Positions 56,191 through 64,000 of a DNA stretch of 64,000 nt are shown here, piece after piece (position 1 is the first letter of the stretch; every line of letters starts with the position of its first letter). Source of the stretch: Incurvaria masculella. Lineage: Eukaryota; Arthropoda; Insecta; Lepidoptera; Incurvariidae. The translations under genes were made by a program, and so were the position numbers. The DNA lies in NCBI GenBank assembly GCA_946894095.1, contig OX335651.1:4734501-4798500 (forward strand), in the 5' to 3' direction. The notes below the pieces were generated by a model. The model made no database searches. It was not told the DNA's origin and saw only the letters and a program-made list of their open reading frames with translations.

Positions 56191-56966
56191 ACTTCGGAGC
56201 TACTTCTGACGGACACAAGCACTATACCAAGCAAAATGATAAGCTTTCACAATTTTGCACATTGTTTCCAGATATCCAAACTGTGCTGAAATGTTTCTGG
56301 AAAGTCTGTATGGATAATATACTTGTTTTGCTTTTATTATCACTCAAACTAATATTTTACTCAAGTACTTATATAGTCTGTGCTACTCAGTCTTTGTCAC
56401 AAATTGGTTCTTGTAACCACAGAGTGTATTCAATAGTTTGTGCTCAATAGTGTTTTTATTTTCTCAAGCGGAGAGAGAAAAGGCTCTCGCCGTTTATGCT
56501 TGTTCGGGCAACCACTTTACGGTCAATTAATTATTTTAGGCCATATACTTTTATTCTTTTTTTTTCCTTAAACTTATCAACCATTGTTTTGTATACTTTT
56601 GTGTATTTTAGGTCTCAGAAGTGGTGTTTTACTGGGCATACTATTTTCCTGTGTCTGTATAATTTAATTAGAGTAAATTTTTCTTTTTTTTTCCATTGCT
56701 TGTGAGATAATGGTTTTGTTTAGTCTATTGATTATTTCTGCAAGGTGTTTTACTATATGTTTTAAGTCTCATATTTGTTATCCTTTTCTTGTGCCTTTGC
56801 AGTTTGTTTATGTTTCCTGTATTATGTGTTTTTTTTTTTCTTACTTTCCACAATGCTGGCGGGGGATGAGGTACTGCCTGCGGTTCGGCAGCTATATATA
56901 TTTTTTTTATTGATTTAAATATATATATATATACATTTTTAATTATATTATAGTAAATATTTATTT
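56191..56966 (+). other. Inter-ORF spacer of the LINE, T-rich
   Basis: 776 bp between ORF1 stop and ORF2 start, with long T-tracts and short hydrophobic frames that I regard as chance. It ends in an (AT)n run at about 56914-56935. Unusually long for a bicistronic LINE, where ORFs usually overlap or nearly abut. Confidence 0.6.
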
Positions 56967-59909
56967 ATGTCCACAATATCTGACAATTCAGATAATTATT
57001 TTTCTATTACCTCTTCTGACGAGTTTTTCAGTGACAATACTTCTGACAGTGAATGTGTTCTTCCTATAGATGAACAACTTGACTTCACATTTTCCAAATA
57101 TCCCAAAAACTTCAACTTTGTGCATATCAATGCTCAAAGCATACCCTCCCACTACCCCGACCTTCTCAGGACATTTCCAAGTAAGCACATTCATGCGTTA
57201 TTTGTTTCGGAAACTTTTCTCAAGCCTACATTACCATCCACTTCTTTTTCACTTCCCGGGTTCCACCTGGTCCGTAATGACAGAACGGGGAAAGGTTGCG
57301 GTGGTGTTGCTATCTACCTCCGAAGCAATATTCCTTTTACGATAGTTGCCCAGTCTCCTACTCAGTATTCGGAATCACCCGAATACCTTTTCCTGGAAAT
57401 CATCGTCAATCATACGAAAATCCTCATTGGTGTTTATTACAGCCCTAATCTAAATATCAATTATTTTTCATCATTTGAGTCTTTTCTTGAAGAACGCTGC
57501 CCTCAGTACAACCATACTATTATCATGGGAGATTTCAACACCTGCTTGATCAAAGATGATCACCGCGCTAGAAAACTTAAGTCCCTCGTGTCTTCAGTCA
57601 ATATGAACATTCTTCCCCTGGATGCGACACATCATTTTCCTAATTGTGAACCTTCTTTGCTTGATTTGATTATTACTTCTTCACCTAACCATGTAAGTGA
57701 ACATGGTCAGCTCCCAGCGCCTGGTTTCTCCCATCATGACCTAATCTATCTATCCTATAAGGTCCGTCCTCCTAAAAACAGACGGAAGGTTCTCTTGCAA
57801 CGTAACTTCAAAGACATCAATCTCGAACGCTTAAGGGAGGACGCGCGTGGCTTGGATTGGTCTGTTATACTCAATTCCTCTTCCACGGATGAGATGGTCG
57901 AGGACTTCACCTCCAAACTCACTGCACTCTTCGATGTTCACGCACCTCTTCGTCCCACACGAGTAAAACATTTTCCAGCTCCGTGGTTGACGGACAATAT
58001 TCGGATAATGATGGTGAAAAGGGACAAAGCCAAAATTAAACTAAGACATACATCCACGGACGAAAATCGCACCAAGTACAAGCTGCTCAGGAATCGGTGT
58101 AACAGGATGTGTAGAGATGCCCAAAGACACCACATTCACAATACCCTCGAAAATTGCTCTCCCGTGAATGCTTGGAAGTTTCTTAAAACTCTTGGAGTCG
58201 GTAAGAAATCATCTTGTAGTAAAAATAACATCGATATCAACTCCCTTAATAGACATTTTTCCTCTCCTCCTGTCACCATCGATCAAGTGGTAAAGTCTCA
58301 AACTCTTTTTCAGCTTTCAGCTTTACCGACTCCGGAGCACAATTCACTCACTTTTCGCCCAGTCACTGACCGTGAAGTTAAGATGATCCTGAATTCCATT
58401 TCTACAAAAGCTGTTGGTGCTGACTGCATTAGCCTTGACATGCTGTTACCACTGCTGGATGAACTGTTACCAATAATAACTTATATTTTAAACCATTCCC
58501 TCTCCAGTGGATCTTTTCCAAGTACCTGGAAAAGGGCTTACGTTATTCCTCTCCCAAAAATTTCAAATCCCTCCTCTTTCAGCCAATATCGCCCTATTTC
58601 AATTTTACCGGTTTTGTCAAAATTCTTGGAACGCATTGTTCACCAGCAGTTGGCCGACTTTCTTACAGATAACCACATACTGAACCTAATGCAGTCAGGT
58701 TTCCGACCTGGTCACAGCACTGTCACTGCCCTTGTCAAAGTCACTGAAGATGTCCGTACAAATATGGAAAATAAGAATGTTACAGTTTTAACGTTGCTGG
58801 ACTTCAGCAATGCTTTCAATACAGTTGACTTTGACATTATGCTAGGTATTCTAAGGACACTTAACTTATCTCCGGTAGTGCTTGACTGGTTTGATTCATA
58901 CCTTCGTGGTCGTCATCAGTGTATCAGGATTGACAATGAATATTCTGACTGGGCTGATTTGACTGCTGGCGTTCCACAAGGTGGCGTGTTATCTCCTTTG
59001 CTGTTTTCCATCTTTATAAATCTGATCACGAATCTGCTTACTTCTCTCTACCACCTTTACGCCGATGACTTACAGTTGTATTTGCATTGCTCCTTAGATA
59101 ACCTGGCAGATACCGTATCTGAAATGAACGTGAACCTGGAACATATACTTACTTGGACAAAATCATTTGGCCTGCTGGTAAATCCTACCAAATCACAAGC
59201 CATAATAATAGGCAGCCCTAGACTTCTGTCGAAGGTTGATTACAGCACATTGCCAGCAGTGATCTACAATGGAGTTGTCATACCATACTCCAAAACAGTC
59301 AAGAATTTAGGAATTTTCATTGACGAAACTTTATCGTGGGTGCCCCAGGTAAACGAGGTCAGCAGAAAAATCTTTGCCGCCGCCCACTCCTTAAAGCGCT
59401 TGCAGAATTTCCTCCCAGTCCGAACCAAAATTACTTTGGTGCAAACTCTCCTCTTTCCGATTTTAGACTACGCAGATGTTTGCTACTTGGATCTAACTGA
59501 AGTTCTCCTAGACAAGCTGGATCGTTTGCAGAATCTCTGCATTCGCTTGATATATGGTCTGCGTAAATATGACCATGTATCGCAGTACCGTCGTGAGCTT
59601 AAATGGCTACCCATCCGTTTCCGAAGGAACTGTCATTTACTAATTCTTCTTTACGGAATTCTAAATAACCCTAACTCTCCTGAATATCTTCGTTCCCGGT
59701 TTATGAACCTCTCTTCACACGGTCTCCCTTTGCGATCTAGCAATGACAGTATCCTTGCGATTCCTCGCCATACGACGTGTTTTTTCTCTAACTCCTTTAC
59801 TGTTCATGCCGCACGTCTGTGGAACTCGTTGCCCATCACAGTCCGCTCCTGTCAAACTATCAGCTCTTTCAAACTTAAAGTCAAGGAGTTTTACTTAAAT
59901 GAAATGTAA
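56967..59909 (+). CDS. LINE ORF2: AP-like endonuclease and reverse transcriptase
   Basis: 980 residues, uninterrupted. It nicks chromosomal DNA and primes reverse transcription of its own RNA at the nick. N-terminal endonuclease (about residues 50-262): HINAQSI at 53-59 (metal-binding Asn), FVSET at 79-83 (catalytic Glu), IMGDFNT at 186-192, SLLDLII at 230-236 and FSHHDLI at 254-260 (His-Asp). A linker follows. Reverse transcriptase (about 460-770): WKRAYVIPLPK at 521-531, YRPISILP at 541-548, QSGFRPGHST at 576-585, LLDFSNAFNTVD at 610-621, AGVPQGGVLSPLL at 667-679 and LYADD at 697-701 (catalytic Asp pair). The C-terminus has RLWNSLP followed by SFKLKVKEF, as in CR1/Jockey-group proteins. All catalytic residues I can place are present. 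The start is the first ATG after an (AT)n run; an upstream start is unlikely because of stops. Confidence 0.96.
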   Translation: MSTISDNSDNYFSITSSDEFFSDNTSDSECVLPIDEQLDFTFSKYPKNFNFVHINAQSIPSHYPDLLRTFPSKHIHALFVSETFLKPTLPSTSFSLPGFHLVRNDRTGKGCGGVAIYLRSNIPFTIVAQSPTQYSESPEYLFLEIIVNHTKILIGVYYSPNLNINYFSSFESFLEERCPQYNHTIIMGDFNTCLIKDDHRARKLKSLVSSVNMNILPLDATHHFPNCEPSLLDLIITSSPNHVSEHGQLPAPGFSHHDLIYLSYKVRPPKNRRKVLLQRNFKDINLERLREDARGLDWSVILNSSSTDEMVEDFTSKLTALFDVHAPLRPTRVKHFPAPWLTDNIRIMMVKRDKAKIKLRHTSTDENRTKYKLLRNRCNRMCRDAQRHHIHNTLENCSPVNAWKFLKTLGVGKKSSCSKNNIDINSLNRHFSSPPVTIDQVVKSQTLFQLSALPTPEHNSLTFRPVTDREVKMILNSISTKAVGADCISLDMLLPLLDELLPIITYILNHSLSSGSFPSTWKRAYVIPLPKISNPSSFSQYRPISILPVLSKFLERIVHQQLADFLTDNHILNLMQSGFRPGHSTVTALVKVTEDVRTNMENKNVTVLTLLDFSNAFNTVDFDIMLGILRTLNLSPVVLDWFDSYLRGRHQCIRIDNEYSDWADLTAGVPQGGVLSPLLFSIFINLITNLLTSLYHLYADDLQLYLHCSLDNLADTVSEMNVNLEHILTWTKSFGLLVNPTKSQAIIIGSPRLLSKVDYSTLPAVIYNGVVIPYSKTVKNLGIFIDETLSWVPQVNEVSRKIFAAAHSLKRLQNFLPVRTKITLVQTLLFPILDYADVCYLDLTEVLLDKLDRLQNLCIRLIYGLRKYDHVSQYRRELKWLPIRFRRNCHLLILLYGILNNPNSPEYLRSRFMNLSSHGLPLRSSNDSILAIPRHTTCFFSNSFTVHAARLWNSLPITVRSCQTISSFKLKVKEFYLNEM

Positions 59910-60330
59910 AGATGATAATATGTTCTCACTGTATATATATATTTAATTTTATTGTCCTTCTAATAGTACTGATTTTAGAATCAATGGTAATAGTTATTAT
60001 AGGTTTTTTTTCCCTGGTTTGTGGATATAATAATATGTATTAGTGTATTGTATCATATATATTAGTATATTCAATTATATGTATAAATATGTATATATTA
60101 TGGTATATGTATGTTTATGGAGTTAATTTTTTTTTTCTTTTCAAATTCTGGTGTGTCACCTACCTACAGATATTTCTATTGCCTTTCCTCATCACCCCAA
60201 GGGTTGACTGGAAGAAATCACTCTTAGTGATAAGTCCGCCTTTGTGCAGTATTGTTGTTTTGCTGTATGTTTTCTCTGAAATTGTATTTTTGTTATGCAC
60301 AATAAAGAATTTATTCATTCATTCATTCTT
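59910..60330 (+). terminator. LINE 3' UTR, poly-A signal and (TTCA)n end
   Basis: 421 bp, T-rich, with AATAAA at 60301-60306 and the terminal TTCATTCATTCATTC run at 60315-60329. The 93-codon frame inside has no homology I recognise. Confidence 0.8.
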
Positions 60331-60356
60331 ATTATCCACTTCTGAGCTGCTAGTGC

Positions 60357-60598
60357 CAGTTGTCACCTAAACTGGCGTTTACGGAACTTTGAGGTTCCGT
60401 AAATCGTAAAACTCCATACAAGTTTTTACTAGATATTCTGTGGATTTACTTCTTCAAGCTGTTAAAGTCAAACTCGGACTTCCGATTTGTATGAAAACGC
60501 GAAGTCGGCGTAAACAGCAACGTGAAAGTATTTGCGGCGACGGTGAGCTGTAAGCTGTCAAATCAAACTCAAACTCGCAAATGTAAGTTCGCTTAACA
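60357..60598. mobile_element. MITE family H, copy 1, truncated
   Basis: CAGTTGTCACCTAAACTGG, GGCGTTTACGG and CTTCTTCAAGCTGTTAAAGT match the reverse complement of 61629-61949. The far arm is missing where SINE sequence begins. Confidence 0.78.
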
Positions 60599-60915
60599 CC
60601 TGGATATGGATGGGAATCAGACCAACACAGCACATTGGAAGGAACTAGGTGCCATGCCAGTACCATTCTTATTCATTTATTTATTTTTCTAGGAAATTCA
60701 AAAGCTTAAACAGTAAAATTTAAATTCTAACTTAAATATCTAAAAAAAGCCAGTAAAAGATTTTGATATTTCCAATGAACTCGATTAAAAAAAAACGACC
60801 ATTTTCATTGCCGCATCGACCATCATCACCAACCCGGCATCAACCCTACTACCCACATAGTTAGTGAAGAAGCGGACCTACAGTTTTACGTGGAATCCGA
60901 AACGCGAGAGATTCG
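60598..60915 (-). mobile_element. SINE fragments
   Basis: 60598-60665 (GATGGGAATCAGACCAACAC, AACTAGGTGCCATGCC) and 60805-60915 (CATTGCCGCATCGACCATC, GACCTACAGTTTTACGTGG) are minus-strand SINE tail and body, separated by about 140 bp of unrelated A/T-rich DNA. Confidence 0.65.
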
Positions 60916-61628
60916 CGTTTTGTCGCCTCTACGACATGCGCGGGAAGAAGTTCAGTAAGCCTAATTATATGATGTTTACGGGCCGGAACCCACAGATTAG
61001 AAACACTTGATTTTTTTAAGAGCGTCTAAAGTTATTTAAATAATAATATTGAGACATCTATTCCTCTCTGCAGCAATCAGCAAGATACTGTTTATATTTT
61101 AAACAAAAAAAATACGACGCTTTCAAAAACTCTCTCTCTTTTAGTTTTTAAAAATCAAAATAAAAATCAAATAATTTATTGCATATTTGCAGAGGTGTAC
61201 AGAACCCAAATGAGGTAAATAAAAGCGAGTGCCATCTACAAATTGCCTGGGTAGGCGTACAATAGCACGTGGCTCTCAATAAGAGAGCAGTGCAATCACT
61301 ATATTAGCTTAATTTAACCATGCATGTAAATTTGAATAAATTAACCTCTTTTAACGTTTTCTTATCTAATTGAGCCATTTATATTATTAAAAAAAAAACC
61401 ATTGAACACTTCTCTATTATTTCAAAGTATTATCGTCATAAATTCATTAATTTTGTAGAAACATTTTTCTACTAACCATACATACAATTTTTTCTTAAAT
61501 TTAGTGGTGGTTTAGTAGTGGATAGGTTATTTTTCCTTCTAGTATTATATCTCTAGTATTATATTTATAAAGTTGTTTCACTATGAAACATAATATGTAC
61601 GTACTGAGCACTTCTGTACCCGAAGTCC
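60916..61628. other. AT-rich stretch, nothing recognised
   Basis: No supported feature. Confidence 0.5.
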
Positions 61629-61949
61629 CAGTTGTCACCTAAATTGGCGTTTACGGCAAACCGATCGACTGGCGTTTTCAAATGTATGGAGAAATTGAAG
61701 AGCGCGCGCAGTGGGCGAACTACCATTTGCGAGTCCGAGTTTGATTTGACAGCTAACTCAACGTTGCCGTAAATACGTCGACGTTGCCGTTTACGTCGAT
61801 TCCGCGTTTTTATACAATTCGGAAGTCCGAGTTTGACTTTGACAGCTTGAAGAAGTAATACCACAGAATATCTAGTAAAAACTTGTATGGAGTTTGACGT
61901 TTTTACGAAACTTCGAAGTTACGTTAACGCCAATTTAGGTGAGAACTGA
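61629..61949. mobile_element. MITE family H, copy 2, complete palindrome
   Basis: Termini CAGTTGTCACCTAAATTGG and the complement of CAGTTCTCACCTAAATTGG; 321 bp. Shares more than 200 bp, inverted, with 60357-60598. No exact target duplication seen. The 99-codon minus frame inside is shadow sequence. Confidence 0.85.
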
Positions 61950-62330
61950 GACTACCGGCTCTGATTCTTTCATGTTACGCCCTTACTTAGAACGATACAT
62001 ATATTTCAGCAAGTCTCAAAAGTTGTTGACTCTTCACATTAACTTCTATTTCAAATGCTCCGATTTTGTTATTCTCTTGGTAGCGTGATTTATCATTCCA
62101 CTCGCGAAGAAATTTCCTCTGCTCCTATAACATTTTCAGTCCGTGAAATAGTTTCAGCAACCGAACGTCCGGGGAATTCGATGCGGCTGAAATCGCTCGC
62201 ATGCACTCGGAATATATATGTTCGTATGTAATCTGTGTAACGGAGACCGGTACATATGTCATGACGGTAATCGAATCGTCTTGTAACGTGACTGACTACA
62301 AGGAATCTTGTGTGGACATTGAATGATTGA
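61950..62330. other. Spacer, nothing recognised
   Basis: No supported feature. Confidence 0.5.
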
Positions 62331-62522
62331 AAAACCGGCCAAGTGCGAGTCGAACTCGGCCACGAAGAATTCCGTAACATCGTACAAGATTTAAGACCAA
62401 AACGATTTTGATATTTGAATTTTTAGGGTTCCGTACCCAATTGGTGCCAACGGAACCCTATTACTAAGCCTCCGCTGTCCGTCCGTCCGTCCGTTCGTTC
62501 ATCCGTCTGTCTCATGAACCGT
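62331..62522. repeat. Two opposed (TCCG)n-repeat fragments
   Basis: 62331-62397 is a minus-orientation start (AAAACCGGCCAAGTGCGAGT). 62421-62522 is a plus-orientation start (TTTTAGGGTTCCGTACCC, TCCG array, ATGAACCGTAA). Both are truncated at the side where they meet other DNA. Confidence 0.85.
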
Positions 62523-62524
62523 AA

Positions 62525-62753
62525 GCAGCCTGGCAGCCATATTCCTGGGATTCCGCAATCAGGAATCAGGACTCCTGAGTCTAGAAAACCGGTTTTTTAT
62601 CGGTTTTCACAGCATTTTTTTTACGACAAAATTCCGGAGCATAGTTTTTCAATTTAATCAAGGTTTTCCGTCGAAAAAAAGCCTGGAAAACCGCTATAAT
62701 AGTTTTCTAGACACAGGATTCATGATTACGGAATTCCAGGAACAGGCCTGCTG
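62525..62753. mobile_element. Palindromic MITE-like element
   Basis: Inverted arms: GCAGCCTGGCAGCC, TTCCTGGGATTCCGCAATCA and GTCTAGAAAACC on the left mirror TTTTCTAGAC, TGATTACGGAATTCCAGGAA and GGCCTGCTG on the right. It interrupts the plus-orientation (TCCG)n fragment just after ATGAACCGTAA. One copy in the window. Confidence 0.6.
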
Positions 62754-62911
62754 ACCCTTCAAATACATAGTTCTATTTCAAGTATGAAAATATGATAAGG
62801 GGTTAGCTCTGGTTTTTAAACATACCACTGCTAGAAAAATGCTAATTTACTGTTTTTCTGCATGTGAATATTAAGAGTTAAGATATTGATATATATTTTT
62901 TATTTTAAGCA

Positions 62912-63175
62912 CGGCATATGACGTACAGCAGGCCCTCACATAAAAGGTGCGCAAAGTCGCCCATGGGCTTCCATAGAAGCTACGAAAAGCATGCTAGCCG
63001 ACCAGGTGCTTCTTCACACCTTGTTTAAAGGACCCCAGGGTGTGTTTTGGGGGAACTTCCTCAGCGGGAGACCCTTCCATAGTTTACCAACCTTATAGTT
63101 ATTTTGGGAATTTCGACAGAATTTCGGTAATTTCCCTACCTGTTCCGCGTTGAGCGGTGGTAGAGAGGGGACGGA
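62912..63175 (-). pseudogene. LINE 3' ORF2 fragment, inverted
   Basis: GGCATATGACGTACAGCAGG, GACCAGGTGCTTCTTCACAC and TGTTCCGCGTTGAGCGGTGG lie in the same order as in 45438-45705. It encodes the decayed SFK-VKKHL C-terminal motif on the minus strand, with frame-breaking changes. Confidence 0.65.
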
Positions 63176-63506
63176 GGTACTTTACTTACGTCAGGGTGAA
63201 TAGACATGCAAATACCAATGTATATGTTACTTTCATTTAAAATATAAGTTGGATAATCATAATGTAAATTGATGTTGCAAATCTAAAAGCTTACACCAGT
63301 ACTCACTTCTTTACAACTTTCCAACAAACAGCATATTTGCTATTATTTCACATCATCATCATTATGATATTATGCATAATGCCTTTCGTGAGTGGGAAGC
63401 AAATGAGTGACGGAAGAATTACAAAACAAATGTAAGGATTACAATGTCATCAGAACCATCGAGTTCTATCTAGACCAATGTTCCATGTCGCGAATACTCG
63501 CGGAAT

Positions 63507-63741
63507 ACTGTCCGTCCGTCTGTCCGTCTGTCACAGGGCTGTATCTCAGTAACCGTAACAGGTAGACAGCTGAAATTTTCACAGAGTGTGTATTTATTTT
63601 GCCGCTATAACAACAAATAGGTATGATTAAAAAATAATTAAAATTAAAGGGGGCTCCCATACAAAAAACCTGAGTTTTTTTTTTTTTACGATGATACGGA
63701 ACCCTTCGTGTGCGAGTCCGACTCGCACTTGGCCGGTTTTA
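63507..63741 (+). repeat. (TCCG)n-bearing repeat, 5'-truncated
   Basis: Starts at the TCCG array and is otherwise complete to GCACTTGGCCGGTTTTA, very close to the 11119 copy. Confidence 0.92.
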
Positions 63742-64000
63742 TTTTATGAAAGTTCATGAATATTTTCTAAATTGAGAACACAAAGCAGCGGTATTTTATT
63801 TACTTTTTTGATTATCGACATTATTTCTAGTTATTTTAAAATATAATTAAATGTTGTTTTTCTTACGGAGAATTATAATTATTTATTATTTTCTCATAGC
63901 ACTTAATACAATCAGATCAAACGATATAATTTTAATAAGTAAAGTTCGCTTGCATATACTACGCCTATGAGAAATACGACGAATATAGTAATAAATAATA
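63742..64000. other. AT-rich end of window, nothing recognised
   Basis: No supported feature. Confidence 0.5.

Larger units (their letters stand above)
55570..60330 (+). mobile_element. LINE (CR1/Jockey-group non-LTR retrotransposon), ORF2 intact
   Basis: Two ORFs in sense order, then AATAAA at 60301 and a (TTCA)n tail at 60312-60329 in place of poly-A. A microsatellite 3' end is typical of CR1/L2-related clades. The 5' boundary is uncertain: the ORF1 frame is open only from 55570 and lacks an early ATG, so the copy may be 5'-truncated. Intact ORF2 indicates recent insertion. Confidence 0.9.

Noticed and set aside
55629..56234. 201-residue minus-strand frame opposite LINE ORF1
   Set aside because: Antisense shadow of ORF1; the sense strand carries the recognisable RNA-binding motifs and leads into ORF2.

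Overview
The window looks like an insect nuclear genome, most likely Lepidoptera. It is AT-rich, has no operons or dense coding, and is packed with short interspersed elements, TTAA- and TWA-flanked MITEs, a Helitron, and RTE- and CR1/Jockey-type LINE pieces. It also carries a short (TTAGG)n run, the insect telomere motif. The repeat ending in GCGAGTCCGACTCGCACTTGGCCGG, present in about 16 full or partial copies, is one I associate with moth and butterfly genomes; that assignment is from memory and was not searched. I find no host protein-coding gene I can support. The only long intact coding region is a LINE.

Layout. 0-9 kb: a TTA-flanked MITE, a TTAA-flanked MITE, an inverted SINE pair, a decayed Helitron (4108-5353, minus) with a helicase C-terminus, a LINE 3' fragment, a mariner-like remnant, a 5S-headed SINE and an RTE-like tail. 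9-21 kb: a tRNA-headed SINE of a second family, a TTAA-flanked palindromic MITE, two head-to-tail copies of the (TCCG)n repeat, a second 5S-headed SINE with target duplication, an RTE ORF2 end, a TTAA MITE with a smaller MITE nested inside it, and a palindrome built from ACGTATAAT words. 21-27.7 kb: mostly unannotatable AT-rich DNA with two CpG-rich patches.

27,729-36,110 is the most unusual structure: a foldback-type element of about 8.4 kb. Its outer termini are nearly identical inverted repeats flanked by a 9-bp direct repeat (AAATAATAC). The arms hold a subterminal GTAC-motif region followed by about 170-bp tandem repeats. Between the arms lie about 4 kb of older SINEs and other repeats, with no recognisable transposase.

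36-55 kb: more SINEs, MITEs and LINE ends, including a TTAA MITE that split a LINE fragment and left both halves recognisable. 55.6-60.3 kb: a young CR1/Jockey-group LINE with an ORF1 (RNA-binding type) and an intact 980-residue ORF2 (AP endonuclease plus reverse transcriptase), ending in AATAAA and a (TTCA)n tail. 60.3-64 kb: palindromic MITEs, SINE pieces, a LINE tail and (TCCG)n repeat copies.

How the parts relate: the LINEs encode the only plausible retrotransposition machinery seen here. The SINEs (tRNA-headed and 5S-rRNA-headed, sharing one body), MITEs, Helitron remnant and foldback element are all non-autonomous and would depend on enzymes encoded elsewhere. Nested insertions and an empty paralogous site give a partial relative chronology.
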